Shown here piece after piece: positions 9,340 through 18,281 of a stretch of 64,000 nucleotides of DNA. The stretch covers positions 21,151 through 85,150 of the forward strand of contig JBQTIY010000013.1 in the NCBI GenBank assembly GCA_052387675.1, read 5' to 3'. This DNA comes from JBQTIY01 sp052387675. Its GTDB lineage: Bacteria > Planctomycetota > B15-G4. The notes below the pieces were generated by a model. That model did no database searches and was not told the DNA's origin. It saw nothing but the letters and a program-made list of their open reading frames with translations. The stretch's first letter is position 1. Each line of letters starts with the position of its first letter. The position numbers were made by a program, and so were the translations under genes.

Positions 9340-10409
9340 CCCGCCGGCGTCGGGTGCACGGGGTCGTAGCGCTGCCAGAGTTCAGGGCGCGCACCGAGCA
9401 GCTCGCCCTGCGCGCTGCGGCCCAGAAAATCCGGCTGCACGTCCACCCACGGCACTTGCAGGTGATCGAGCAGCGCCGCGAGGCGATCGACGCTGGGGAA
9501 AGTGCCCGGCCCCTCCCAGGTGGGCTCGGGGAACATGGCCACGACCAGCCGCGCGCCCGCGGCTGAGCAGCTCGCGGCGAGCTGCGTGAACTCCTTGCGG
9601 ATCTGCTTCCATTGCCAGGTGTCGGTGGCTTCCCAGAAGGCCAGCTCGGGCGCCGTCTCGCCGTAGCGCTGCCGGCGCATCTCCGCCAGCTTTTGCTCCG
9701 GCTCCACGCCGAGCTCGGTCATGGTGGCCGCGTAGGACCTGCGCATGGTGGCGAGCTGCTGTTCGGTGGGCGTGCGTGCGGTCTTCATCGTCTGGCAGTA
9801 GAGCCAGCGGTAGAGATGCGTGTCGCGCAGCCGCGGCCAGTCGCGAAAGGCCGAGAGCCAGGTGCCCTCGGCATGGATGAAGTGGCGCACGCCCGCCTCG
9901 GCCGCCTTGAGATCCACGTTGAGGTCGTTCCAGTTCCAGCCCAGTACGACGATGTCGGGACGCACCTGACTCAAGCCGCGCTTCTCGAGGTAGAGCCGCT
10001 GCCACGCGGTGTCCCAGCCGTTGGCGCCGGCATTGAAGATGCGCACGCGGCTCGCTTCCGGCGGACCGATGAGCGTCTGGAGTTGCTGCGGCCAAGCCTC
10101 GTCTGTCTCCACGCCGCCGCCAAAGGTGAAAGAGTCGCCGACGGCCAGCACCCAGGTCTCAAAGGATGTACGCGTCTCCGGCAGGTCGGCGCCGCGCAGG
10201 CCCTCCTTGCCGATGCGGCAGGGAATCCAGTGGTCGCCGCCCCAGGTGAAGCCTTCAGTGTCCGGCTTGCGCTGCAGAATGAGGTCAGGATCTTCCACGA
10301 AGGTCGCCGCATTGCCGGCGGCCGTGAAACTCGCCGCGGCCTCGGCCAGCAGCAGCAACAGAATCAGCGCCGCCACCGTCGCCAGCAGAATGCGTGCGAC
10401 GCGCTTCAC
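9285..10409 (-). CDS. Membrane-anchored SGNH/GDSL hydrolase-like protein
   Basis: A 374-residue protein with one N-terminal membrane segment (VARILLATVAALILLLLLAE) and an extracytoplasmic SGNH domain. Catalytic blocks are visible: AVGDSFTFGGG (Ser, block I), FNAGANGWDT, a block-III-like GWNWNDLN, and the terminal YDPVHPTPAGQ, where Asp and His complete the triad. Such proteins deacylate or acylate surface glycans, and the neighbours (CDP-alcohol transferase, carbamoyltransferase, deacetylase) support an envelope role. The GTG start overlaps the stop of the upstream CDP-alcohol transferase by 4 nt. Substrate is unknown. Confidence 0.85.
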   Translation of the reverse strand: MKRVARILLATVAALILLLLLAEAAASFTAAGNAATFVEDPDLILQRKPDTEGFTWGGDHWIPCRIGKEGLRGADLPETRTSFETWVLAVGDSFTFGGGVETDEAWPQQLQTLIGPPEASRVRIFNAGANGWDTAWQRLYLEKRGLSQVRPDIVVLGWNWNDLNVDLKAAEAGVRHFIHAEGTWLSAFRDWPRLRDTHLYRWLYCQTMKTARTPTEQQLATMRRSYAATMTELGVEPEQKLAEMRRQRYGETAPELAFWEATDTWQWKQIRKEFTQLAASCSAAGARLVVAMFPEPTWEGPGTFPSVDRLAALLDHLQVPWVDVQPDFLGRSAQGELLGARPELWQRYDPVHPTPAGQELMARRVAELLELSAK

Positions 10410-11416
10410 GGGGCCCCCGGCTTAGTCCCCGTGTCGCGTCCCGCGCCGGGCCCGGCCCCTGAATCTGCGTCGGGTCCGCGATTCGTGCCGAAGCGCGAGT
10501 CCTCATGCCGGTAGTGGTGCGCGAGCAGCAGCAAGCGCTGCGTCTCGCGCGCGAAGTGGCCGCGCCGCACGTAGGTCAGCAGATAGTCCAGGAAGTTCAG
10601 CGGTAGATTCACCGCATAGAAAAGCAGCCAGACGGCGCGCGCGTTGAGTGGGAAGCCGAGCAGCGGCGGCACCTGCACGCCGGCCAAGTCCACCAACGTG
10701 GCCACCACGAGCAGCACGAGCCCCACGTCGAAGTTGGTGAGCAGGGCGCGTAGCGTGACGAGGTCGGCACGCAGGCGCATCGTGCTGGACTCGGCGCGGG
10801 CGGCCTCGCCCGAGCTGCTCGCTGGGCCGCCGTGTCCGGCCCCCCCCGCCGGACCCAGGGCCGGCCCTCCCGAGGGCTGCAACGAATCCAAGAAGCGCCG
10901 GAAGGCGCGGCTGCCGCCCGGCGCACCCGAGAGCACGCCCTTCATGAAGAGGATGCCGGGGATCTCGAGGAAGAGTTTGAGCCAGAGCACCGCCACGGCG
11001 GCGACTGCGCCGGCTATGAGCAGCCAGGGCTCGTGCAACTCAAAGAAGCAGCCCATGGCCACGGCTAGAAACACGCAAGGCTTCACGAGCATGTGAAAGA
11101 TGTAGTCGAAGTAGCCCCAGCGCATGTCCTCGACGCCCTGCCAGCGCGCCACTTCGCCGTCCACGCAGTCGAAGACGTAGTACAGCACCAGCAGCACGGC
11201 GCCGGCCGCGGCCCAGCGCGCGCTGCCAAGCTGCGCCGCCGAACCGATCAGGCCGCAGAGCAGGAAGCTGATCGTGGCGATGTTCGGCGAGAGGCGCAGA
11301 TCCACGAAGAGCTTGGTGAGCGGCAGCGAGGCCCAGTCGCCGAAGAGCAGGCCGGCGACGTCATTGCCGTGGCGCACGGGCGCCTGGCAGGTCTCTCGTA
11401 ATTGCCGGAAGCTCAC
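10406..11416 (-). CDS. CDP-alcohol phosphatidyltransferase family protein
   Basis: A 336-residue polytopic membrane enzyme that would transfer a phosphoalcohol from a CDP-activated donor to another alcohol, making a phospholipid or modified head group. The family motif begins canonically (DCVDGEVAR), but the second half reads WGYFDYIFH. The spacing is one residue short of the usual G-x3-D-x3-D, and the last Asp is replaced by His. A Gly/Ala/Ser-rich loop lies at ~185-215. GTG at 11416 (MSFRQLRETCQAP) was chosen because it matches the usual start of the family. The open frame continues to 13813 only as antisense of the ATPase gene. The stop overlaps the SGNH start. Confidence 0.85.
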   Translation of the reverse strand: MSFRQLRETCQAPVRHGNDVAGLLFGDWASLPLTKLFVDLRLSPNIATISFLLCGLIGSAAQLGSARWAAAGAVLLVLYYVFDCVDGEVARWQGVEDMRWGYFDYIFHMLVKPCVFLAVAMGCFFELHEPWLLIAGAVAAVAVLWLKLFLEIPGILFMKGVLSGAPGGSRAFRRFLDSLQPSGGPALGPAGGAGHGGPASSSGEAARAESSTMRLRADLVTLRALLTNFDVGLVLLVVATLVDLAGVQVPPLLGFPLNARAVWLLFYAVNLPLNFLDYLLTYVRRGHFARETQRLLLLAHHYRHEDSRFGTNRGPDADSGAGPGAGRDTGTKPGAP

Positions 11417-11506
11417 GCCCACCGCGGCATGATAGCCGCCCCGTCGGCCAACCTTGTGCGCGGCGGCCCGAACGGATAGAACGCGCGGCCCAGGGAGGCC
11501 GCTCAC

Positions 11507-13954
11507 GTGACGGACGTACAGGACTTCGAGCAGCTCGGCGCGCTGTACCTCGGCCGCAACGAGGCCGGGCCCGTGCTCTACGACAGCCGCGACCTCACCA
11601 CGCACGCGCTCTGCGTGGGCATGACCGGCAGCGGCAAGACCGGCCTGTGCCTGGGCCTGCTCGAAGAACTGGCTATCGACGGCGTGCCCGCCATCGCCAT
11701 CGATCCCAAGGGCGATCTCGGCAACCTGCTGCTGAACTTCCCGGCACTGCGCACTGAAGATTTCCGGCCCTGGGTGGACGAGGCCGAGGCCGCGCGCGCC
11801 GGCCTCTCGCCCGACGCGCACGCGGCGCAGGTCGCGCAGCGCTGGCGCGAGGGCTTGGCGGCCTCCGGCCAGGACGGAGCGCGCATCGCCCGCCTGCGCG
11901 CCGCGGCCGACGTCGCGCTCTACACGCCCGGCAGCACGGCCGGGCTGCCGCTCTCGATTCTCACGTCGCTGGCCGCTCCGCCCGCCGTCATCTTCGACGA
12001 CCCCGAACTGCTGCGCGAGCGCGTCACGGCCGCGGCGGCCTCGCTGCTGGCGCTTTTGGGCGTGGACTCCGACCCGAACACCGGCCGCGAGCACATCCTG
12101 CTCTGCCGGCTCGCCGAGCACGCCTGGCGCGCGGGCCAGAATCTGGATCTGGCCCAGCTCATCCGCGGCATCCAGACGCCGCCCTTTGCGCGCGTCGGCG
12201 TGCTGGACCTGGAGAGTTTCTATCCCGCCAAGGACAGAAACGCCCTCGCGCTGCGCCTCAACGGTCTGCTGGCCAGCAGCAGCTTCGAAGCGTGGATGCA
12301 GGGCGAGCCGCTCGACGTGCAGCGCTTGCTCTACACGGCCGAGGGCCGGCCGCGCCTCTCGATCCTCTCCATCGCTCACCTTTCCGAGAGCGAGCGCATG
12401 TTCTTCGTGACGCTGCTGCTCCACGAAGTCGTGGCCTGGATGCGCCAGCAGCCCGGCACTTCGAGCCTGCGCGCGGTGCTCTTCATGGACGAGGTCTTCG
12501 GCTTCTTCCCGCCGGTCACTAATCCGCCGTCCAAGGCGCCCATGCTCACGCTGCTCAAGCAGGCGCGCGCCTACGGCTTGGGCATCGTGCTCGCGACGCA
12601 GAACCCTGTCGATCTCGACTACAAGGGCCTGGGCAACTGCGGCACCTGGTTTCTCGGGCGCTTGCAGACCGAGCGCGACCGCTTGCGCGTGCTCGATGGC
12701 CTGGAGAGCGCCGCCTCGGGCACCGGGCGCGGACTCGATCGCGCGCAGGCCGATGCGCTCTTGGCCGGGCTCGCCAAGCGCCAGTTCCTGCTGCACAACG
12801 TGCACGAGGAGGCGCCGGTGCTCTTCGAGACGCGTTTCACGCTGAGCTATCTGCGCGGGCCGCTCACTCGGCCGCAGATCAAGACGCTCACCGAGGCACG
12901 CAAGGCGGGCGCGGCGCCAGCCGCCCCGGCGCCCCCCGCCGCTCCCGCACCCGCAGCGCATCACTCGCCCGCGCGCTCCGCGGGCCCATCGCCCGCGGCC
13001 GCGCCCGGCCCTTCGCGCCCGCTGGCGCCCGCCGGCATCGAGGAAGTCTTCGTGCTGCCCATCGCGCATTCGCTCGCGTCGGCCGGTGCCCACGGCACCT
13101 GGCTGCCGCGCGCCCTGGCGCACGGGAAGCTGCACTACGTGGACAGCAAGTGCGCCCTCGACGCCTGGCGGCCCGTCACGCTGCTCGCGCCCTTCGCTGA
13201 AGGCAGCGGGCTCGCCGTGGAGTGGGAGCACGGCCAGCGACTCGCCGAGGGCACGTACGCACTCACTCCCGAACCACGCGCCATCAGCCAGTGGGGCGAA
13301 TTGCCGGCCGCGGGCAGCCTGGCGAAGGCCTGGGCGAGCCATCGCAAGTCGCTCGCCGAAACGCTCTATCGCAGCCAGCCGCTCACGCTGCAGCGCGCCC
13401 CCTCGCTCAAGCTCGTCTCGCGTCCCGGGGAGAGCCGCGGCGACTTCATGGCGCGCGTGGCGCAAGCCCGCCGCGAGCGACGCGACGAGGCGCTGGCCAA
13501 GCTGCAGCAGCGCTACAGCCCCAAGCTGCGCACGTGTCAGGACAAACTCGCGCGCGCCGAGGAGCGCGTGCGGCGCGAAGAGGCGCAGTTCGGCCAGCGC
13601 AAGCTGGAGACCACGGTCTCCTTCGGCACCACCCTGCTCGGCGCGCTCTTCGGCCGCAAACTCGCTAGCTCCACCAATGTCGGGCGCGCCGGCACCACGC
13701 TGCGCGGCATGAGCCGCGCGGCGCGCGAGAAGGAGGACGTGGCTGCCGCGCGGCAGGTCGTGGCCGCCGAGAGCGCCCGACTCGCCGAGTTGGAAGCCGA
13801 GCTGCAGCAGCAAGTCAGCGCGCTCACGGCCGAGCTGGCGCAGGAACCGCCGATCGAGAGCGTGGAGATCGCGCCGCGCAAGGCGGACATCGTCATCGAG
13901 TCACTGCGGCTGGCCTGGGTGCCGGCCGGCGCGAGCTTCGCCGCGGCGAGCTGA
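11507..13954 (+). CDS. HerA-like (DUF87/DUF853-type) ATPase with coiled-coil tail
   Basis: An 815-residue cytoplasmic ATPase. Walker A is GMTGSGKT (38-45), followed by AIDPKGDLGNLL; Walker B is VLFMDEVFGFFPP; and ATQNPVDLDYK resembles the sensor region of HerA/FtsK-type motors. A Pro/Ala-rich linker (~470-510) leads to a second domain, then a charged coiled coil (~640-690 and 740-780) interrupted by a small hydrophobic TLLGALFGRKL segment. Family members are poorly characterised, so DNA translocation is only inferred. AGGGAGG at 11492-11498 supports the GTG start. The gene is divergent from the lipid gene (90 bp apart) and overlaps the convergent flippase by 54 bp. Confidence 0.85.
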   Translation: MTDVQDFEQLGALYLGRNEAGPVLYDSRDLTTHALCVGMTGSGKTGLCLGLLEELAIDGVPAIAIDPKGDLGNLLLNFPALRTEDFRPWVDEAEAARAGLSPDAHAAQVAQRWREGLAASGQDGARIARLRAAADVALYTPGSTAGLPLSILTSLAAPPAVIFDDPELLRERVTAAAASLLALLGVDSDPNTGREHILLCRLAEHAWRAGQNLDLAQLIRGIQTPPFARVGVLDLESFYPAKDRNALALRLNGLLASSSFEAWMQGEPLDVQRLLYTAEGRPRLSILSIAHLSESERMFFVTLLLHEVVAWMRQQPGTSSLRAVLFMDEVFGFFPPVTNPPSKAPMLTLLKQARAYGLGIVLATQNPVDLDYKGLGNCGTWFLGRLQTERDRLRVLDGLESAASGTGRGLDRAQADALLAGLAKRQFLLHNVHEEAPVLFETRFTLSYLRGPLTRPQIKTLTEARKAGAAPAAPAPPAAPAPAAHHSPARSAGPSPAAAPGPSRPLAPAGIEEVFVLPIAHSLASAGAHGTWLPRALAHGKLHYVDSKCALDAWRPVTLLAPFAEGSGLAVEWEHGQRLAEGTYALTPEPRAISQWGELPAAGSLAKAWASHRKSLAETLYRSQPLTLQRAPSLKLVSRPGESRGDFMARVAQARRERRDEALAKLQQRYSPKLRTCQDKLARAEERVRREEAQFGQRKLETTVSFGTTLLGALFGRKLASSTNVGRAGTTLRGMSRAAREKEDVAAARQVVAAESARLAELEAELQQQVSALTAELAQEPPIESVEIAPRKADIVIESLRLAWVPAGASFAAAS

Positions 13955-15481
13955 GCCGCCAGGGAGCAGGCCGCGCAGCGCCGCACGCTCTTCGGCGCCG
14001 AGGAAGCCTCCCCGCCACATGCAGACCAGCCAGAGCAGCGCCACGGCCAGTTTGACGCTCACCGCAAGCAGCAGGCCAGAGCCCAGACCTTCGCTCAGTT
14101 CCTGAGCGGCGAGTTCCATAGGCACGGGCAGGCCGGCCGCGGCCAGCGCCCAGTCGGCCAGCAGCCAGCCGGCTCCCAGCGCCACCGCCGCCCACACTGC
14201 CGGCATCACGATGCGCCGCCACGGGAACTCCACCGGGAAGACCCGGCGCACGGAGCGTGCGGTGATCAGCAGCAGGAACAGGAAGGTCGCCGCCGTGGCC
14301 CAAGCCGCGCCGAGAAAACCGAAGCGCGGTATGAGCGCCAGATTCAGCAGCACATTGGCGACGGCCGCAATGCCGGTGAGGGCCGGCAGCTTGCCCGTGG
14401 CCTTGCGCACGTAGAAGCCCGTCTGCACGAGTTGAAAGGCGCCCCAGAACCAGTAGCCCAGGCACACCGGCGCGATGGCCTTCCAGCCCGGCAAGAAGAC
14501 CGGATCCCCGGCCATCAGCACGGCCAGCTCCTCGGCCACGAGCGCGACCACCAGCACCACGGCCGTGAGCGCAAAGAGAAAGTAGGGCGCGAAGCGGCCG
14601 ATGATCTCGCGCTGCCGCGCCTCGTTGCCCAGTGAGAAGACGTAGGGATACCAGACCATGAGAAAGGGCGTGAGCAGCAGATAGTTGGGGATGTATCCGA
14701 AGCGGTAGCCGAAGTCGTAGAGCCCCACTTCGTCATTGCCGGCCAGCGCCTTCACCAAGTAGCTGTCCGCACTGTGCAGGCAAAACTGCAAGAGCCCATT
14801 GGGGATGAGCGGCAGCGTGAAGGCGAAGAGCAGCAGGAAGATCGGCCGGCTGAAACCCACACCGGTGCGCGGCAGCAGCAAGAGACTGAGCGCCAGCACC
14901 GAGAGGGCCTCACTGATCAGCACGGCCTCGAAGAGCCCGGCCAAGCCGCGCCCCAGGCCCGCGATGAACCACACCTGGAGCGAGACCTCCACGACGACCT
15001 TGCCCACGGCAAAGACCGCAAAGCTGGTGGAGCGATTCTCGGTCTGGAGATAGCGCCACCAGACCTCGCGCAGGAGCTGCAGCACGAGGATGCCCAGCGT
15101 GAGCAGCACGAGGTAGGCGGCATCCGGCCGCGTCGCGTCCAAGAGCCGGCCCAGCGGTTCGGCAAAGAGCGCGAGTCCCCCGCCCAGCACCGCCGAGCCC
15201 ACGAGCACCGACCAGAGCGTGGTGCTCACGACCAGCCGCCGCTGTCCCGGCTCGGCCTGCTCGAAGTAATAGCGCGCCATGGCCGAGGTCATGTTGATGC
15301 CGGCCAAGTAGCCCAGCACCGCGATGGCCTTGGTCAGCAGCGCATTGATGCCGTACTCGTCGAGCAGGATGTGCTCGGTGTAAAAGGGCACGAGCAGAAA
15401 GCCGACGACGCGCGAGAGCTGCCCGGCGAGCGCATAGACCAGCGTGTGACGCGAGAGCCGCGCAAAGGCGTCCTTCAGCAT
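13901..15481 (-). CDS. Wzx-like oligosaccharide flippase (MATE/MOP superfamily)
   Basis: A 526-residue protein with 12-14 predicted membrane helices. It starts with LSRHTLVYALAGQLSRVVGF, the N-terminal amphipathic stretch and first helix typical of polysaccharide-biosynthesis flippases, and contains MARYYFEQ in the second loop. It would move undecaprenyl-linked oligosaccharides across the inner membrane. No polymerase or glycosyltransferase genes are adjacent, but the nearby deacetylase, carbamoyltransferase and SGNH genes fit a surface-glycan locus. The 3' end overlaps the ATPase gene on the opposite strand. Confidence 0.88.
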   Translation of the reverse strand: MLKDAFARLSRHTLVYALAGQLSRVVGFLLVPFYTEHILLDEYGINALLTKAIAVLGYLAGINMTSAMARYYFEQAEPGQRRLVVSTTLWSVLVGSAVLGGGLALFAEPLGRLLDATRPDAAYLVLLTLGILVLQLLREVWWRYLQTENRSTSFAVFAVGKVVVEVSLQVWFIAGLGRGLAGLFEAVLISEALSVLALSLLLLPRTGVGFSRPIFLLLFAFTLPLIPNGLLQFCLHSADSYLVKALAGNDEVGLYDFGYRFGYIPNYLLLTPFLMVWYPYVFSLGNEARQREIIGRFAPYFLFALTAVVLVVALVAEELAVLMAGDPVFLPGWKAIAPVCLGYWFWGAFQLVQTGFYVRKATGKLPALTGIAAVANVLLNLALIPRFGFLGAAWATAATFLFLLLITARSVRRVFPVEFPWRRIVMPAVWAAVALGAGWLLADWALAAAGLPVPMELAAQELSEGLGSGLLLAVSVKLAVALLWLVCMWRGGFLGAEERAALRGLLPGGSARRGEARAGRHPGQPQ

Positions 15482-15530
15482 TCCGCGCGAGGATAACCGG
15501 GGCGCTACCCGGCCCTAGGCCCCTGCGACT

Positions 15531-15938
15531 TCAGAGAGCTTGGCCACACTTCTCGCAGCGCAGGGCCTGCGCCTTGTGCTCGGCATTGCAGTAGGGGCAC
15601 TGCCGGCTCCACTGGCCGCCCGCCCTGTCCTGCGGCCCCGGGCTGTCGTCGCCCAGCATCGAGAGCCCAGGATCCACCGCCTCCAGCGCTCCGATGCGTT
15701 CGAGCCAGCCGCCGCCGCGGCTCGTGCCCTCGGCGCCCGCATCGGTCAGGAGCTGGTAGCCCGAGCGCAGCGCGGCCAGCACACAGAGGAGCGCAAAGGC
15801 GATCGCGAAGCTCAAGTGCACCAGGTTCTGCCAGGTGAACTGCGCAATCCAAACCCAAGCCAGCCCGCAGAGCGCCAGAAAGACGGACACTGCGGTGGAG
15901 ATCCACTGGAGGGAGCGGCGTTGCAGGCGCGGGCTCAT
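15531..15938 (-). CDS. Small membrane protein with C-terminal zinc ribbon
   Basis: A 135-residue protein with two membrane helices (AVSVFLALCGLAWVWIAQF and LSFAIAFALLCVLAALRSG), a ~40-residue linker, and a C-terminal zinc ribbon (CPYCNAEHKAQALRCEKCG). The ATG at 15938 was preferred because upstream codons look non-coding. The layout (membrane pair, cytosolic ribbon) is common in uncharacterised bacterial proteins, and no function can be assigned. It marks the last normal high-GC gene before the accessory island. Confidence 0.72.
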   Translation of the reverse strand: MSPRLQRRSLQWISTAVSVFLALCGLAWVWIAQFTWQNLVHLSFAIAFALLCVLAALRSGYQLLTDAGAEGTSRGGGWLERIGALEAVDPGLSMLGDDSPGPQDRAGGQWSRQCPYCNAEHKAQALRCEKCGQAL

Positions 15939-16189
15939 GGCGGCTTGGGTTTCGAAGGTGAAGCGTCGTGGTGAGCTCGAGCCGCTCGGCCGGGCGCGAG
16001 GGCCGGAGTCTAGTCGCACTCTGCGAAATGTGCCAAGCCGCTCATGGTGCTGCGCAGACAGGTCGGGCGTCCGACTCCGGCCGACCGCGCCCGACTCAAA
16101 CGGGCACCCGACGCAGGCTTTAGGAGGCGGCCTGCCCCCTCTCAGCTACGCCACGACAAAAGCGAAGGAGTTTCGTGAAACACCACACA
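15939..16189. other. Intergenic stretch at the left edge of the island
   Basis: No gene or RNA is recognised here. Together with the following IS remnant, about 500 bp separate the zinc-ribbon gene from the first island gene. The sequence carries short GTCGGGCGTCC / GGCCGACCGCGCC-like GC-rich runs but no convincing coding frame. It may hold the zinc-ribbon promoter on the minus strand and the edge of the inserted DNA. Confidence 0.4.
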
Positions 16190-16427
16190 GCCACCCCCGT
16201 CCTCGGTGGCCTGCATCACCGCTACGAGCGCGCTGTAGTCTGAGCTCGGGTCTTATCGGTCGCTGGAAATCGCAGGCAGCGGTCTGCGCGCAGGGCACCT
16301 TGGACATGCTGATCGCGTCCGGCGTCGCGCTTACGCTTCACGCGCACCCGTCGCTGACGTCGATTCGGTCGCTCAACGTGGCTCGGACTCCTGTCAGCTT
16401 GGCCGCGCGCTAGTCTTGGTGAACCAC
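16190..16427 (+). mobile_element. IS remnant: right end of the same element as at 18264-19743
   Basis: Positions 16190-16297 closely match the last ~60 bp of the transposase gene plus ~50 bp beyond its stop (compare 19386-19489). Positions 16315-16427 match the non-coding right end (compare 19631-19743), ending in ctagtcttggtgaaccac, which differs by one base from the inverse of the left terminal repeat at 18264. The rest of the element, including nearly all of the transposase, is missing, and ~140 bp present in the full copy between the two matching blocks is reduced to under 20 bp. It is a dead fragment ending about 20 bp from the stop of the FG-GAP gene. Confidence 0.75.
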
Positions 16428-16447
16428 AACTCTCGGAAAACCAAACT

Positions 16448-17686
16448 CTAGTCCTGAGCAGACACAACGGCACGAAGCAAGTAAGACGCTCCATCGTCTT
16501 CTGACGAAAGCCTGATCCCATATCCCACGATGAGAGTCGCCGGTGCCCCAGACTCCAGTACTGCCAAGCACTGTATCGGCCACCAAGTGTCGTAGGGTGC
16601 CCACAAGTCGCCGCAGATCGCCCCCCCTCCGGAATAGAGCGCGATTCGAGCACCACCCGCCTTGTTCCACCCCACGACGAGATCCGCAATCCCATCGCCG
16701 TTGTGATCATCCGCCGCATCAATGAAGCTTCCGAACCCGTACCCACCCTCGAGTTGGGCCCACGGCCGATGGTTGGCGCCGTCCAGCACATGCACAACCC
16801 CAGTGCTCTTTCCCTCAATATGGGGCTCGGAGACGCAGTAGTCCGCTACACCGTCTCCAGTCACGTCCACCCCGCCCCAGGCGTTGGAACCGAACGACGC
16901 TCCACCGGAATGCCGAGCTAACACATGGCCGGTCGCACCTGAAAGTACGAACACGCTCCCAGAGCTACCCGTTGCGACGTCCACTATGCCATCGCTATCC
17001 AAGTCCCCCAGTTGCCGCACGATTTGGACACGATTCTGCCCTGGAACTTGCGCCGTCCACAGCACTTCTCCAGTCGCCGAGGACACAGCCGAAGCATCGC
17101 CATACGAGCCAACATCACCAAATGCATTCGCAACGACAACGTCAACCACTCCATCAGCATCCAAGTCATCGAGGAGCGCCATGCCGCTTGGAGGGCGCTC
17201 AAGTGCCACTTCTACTGGATCAATGCTGCTGTCAAGTAGTTCATCCAATCTAAATATATACACTTGGTTGCGTGCGCCCACGCCAAGGCAGGGAGGCGAC
17301 TGGCCAGCCGCCGTGCTGCTTCCGTCACCAGTCTTCGATGACACGCTCATGAGCCTTCCGAAACCGATGTCGTCATACGTAATCCTACGCAGAGTGGACC
17401 CCGTCGCACCCGAGACTATTTGCACCGCGTTGCCAAAGTCGCCGAACGATGACCATTCGCCGACGGCAGCATCCGCCACGCCATCACGATCGACATCGCC
17501 AAGCACGGTTATCTCTCCGCCGAGTCCGTTCACGTCATCAGCCACTTCCCACACCACGGCACCCTGTCGATCCATCAGGCCGAACATCGAACCGCAGCCT
17601 CGACCGAAACCCATAACTCCGACGAGCGCAACTAGTGCCACCCCAACCAGAACAACGGAGGAGATGAATGGCCACTTTCGCTTCAC
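16448..17686 (-). CDS. Membrane-anchored FG-GAP repeat beta-propeller protein (module 2)
   Basis: A 412-residue protein with an N-terminal membrane anchor (VVLVGVALVALVGVMGFG) and repeated Ca2+-binding-type FG-GAP motifs: GDVDRDGVAD, DDLDADGVVD, GDLDSDGIVD, VDVTGDGVAD and DHNGDGIAD. This predicts an integrin-alpha-like beta-propeller facing the periplasm or outside. GTG at 17686 was chosen because a GAGGA sequence overlaps the stop codon of the upstream Rhs-tail gene, leaving 10 nt between the genes. Base composition is clearly less GC-rich than in flanking genes. It is a paralogue of the protein at 19754-21208. Function is unknown; pairing with the Rhs tail suggests a partner or protective role (inference). 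Confidence 0.8.
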   Translation of the reverse strand: MKRKWPFISSVVLVGVALVALVGVMGFGRGCGSMFGLMDRQGAVVWEVADDVNGLGGEITVLGDVDRDGVADAAVGEWSSFGDFGNAVQIVSGATGSTLRRITYDDIGFGRLMSVSSKTGDGSSTAAGQSPPCLGVGARNQVYIFRLDELLDSSIDPVEVALERPPSGMALLDDLDADGVVDVVVANAFGDVGSYGDASAVSSATGEVLWTAQVPGQNRVQIVRQLGDLDSDGIVDVATGSSGSVFVLSGATGHVLARHSGGASFGSNAWGGVDVTGDGVADYCVSEPHIEGKSTGVVHVLDGANHRPWAQLEGGYGFGSFIDAADDHNGDGIADLVVGWNKAGGARIALYSGGGAICGDLWAPYDTWWPIQCLAVLESGAPATLIVGYGIRLSSEDDGASYLLRAVVSAQD

Positions 17687-17696
17687 TTGCCATTCC

Positions 17697-18275
17697 TCAC
17701 AGAGCACCCCCTAGAAGTGAACATGGATGGTACTCCGTGACTTCGACAGTGATCGTAAACGGTTCGCCGAGCAACCAGATTGTAATCTTCTTAATTGTCT
17801 TGTAGGGACACTTTTGGCACGTGACGACTGGTATGCAGCCGCTGCACGATGCTTCGCAGTCGTATGCTCCTTCAACACTAAAGAACTGTGCTGGATCACC
17901 TGGGCAGCATGAAAAAGCGACGGCGTCCACTTCGCAATTCCACTCGCCCGACGAACTTTGTCCGGCAGGAAGCGTGCCACCTGACTTGAATCCCCACAGA
18001 TTTGCACCGATGACAGATATCGGCCCCCCCGTGTTGTTTGCAATGCTGTTGAGGTCACACCACCAACTGTAGCCAGACGCAGTCAAACCACCCGGGACTG
18101 GGGCCCCAGAGCCGCGATCGGCTGACTGTGTACCCGTGGGGTCATTAGCACTCAACGGCGTATTCGCAACATACACAAACATGTTAGACGACTCGACATA
18201 CCCCAGCGGATCCCTCTGCATGAACCTCCCCACTTCGGGGCGGTAGCTCCTGGCGCGATACCAGTGGTTCACCAA
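17697..18275 (-). CDS. Orphan Rhs C-terminal tail (module 2)
   Basis: A 192-residue open frame containing only the end of an Rhs core: WYRARSYRPEVGRFMQRD, then VYVANTPLSANDPTG, where the motif DPTG (18132-18143) marks the usual core/tail boundary. A 144-residue tail follows with ten cysteines and no recognised toxin motif, ending EYHPCSLLGGAL. The core stretch is nearly identical in DNA to that of the larger rhs gene, but the tail differs. The apparent ATG lies inside the terminal repeat of the neighbouring IS, so this is probably a fragment cut off from its N-terminal part, either silent or used as a recombination donor. The FG-GAP gene follows after 10 nt. Confidence 0.72.
   Translation of the reverse strand: MVNHWYRARSYRPEVGRFMQRDPLGYVESSNMFVYVANTPLSANDPTGTQSADRGSGAPVPGGLTASGYSWWCDLNSIANNTGGPISVIGANLWGFKSGGTLPAGQSSSGEWNCEVDAVAFSCCPGDPAQFFSVEGAYDCEASCSGCIPVVTCQKCPYKTIKKITIWLLGEPFTITVEVTEYHPCSLLGGAL
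18214..18264. repeat. 51-bp Rhs core repeat, copy 2
   Basis: Matches 21934-21984 at 50 of 51 positions, with one difference at 18222. On the minus strand it encodes the YRARSYRPEVGRFMQ part of the Rhs core. Identity stops at the IS end on one side and falls off toward the tail on the other, so it marks a likely recombination seam. Confidence 0.85.
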
Positions 18276-18281
18276 AACTAG
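18264..18281 (+). repeat. IS left terminal inverted repeat
   Basis: 18 bp, paired with 19726-19743 at 16 of 18 positions and with 16410-16427 at 17 of 18. It contains the apparent start codon of the orphan Rhs-tail frame on the minus strand. Confidence 0.65.

Noticed and set aside
11417..13813. Long minus-strand open frame (~800 codons) upstream of the CDP-alcohol transferase
   Set aside because: It lies opposite the HerA-like ATPase gene, is low-complexity His/Arg/Gln-rich sequence, and has no family features; an artefact of high GC.
17687..17707. GTG at 17707 as the FG-GAP start (module 2)
   Set aside because: It would overlap the Rhs tail and place the Shine-Dalgarno sequence inside the coding region. 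The GTG at 17686 has the right spacing and mirrors module 1.
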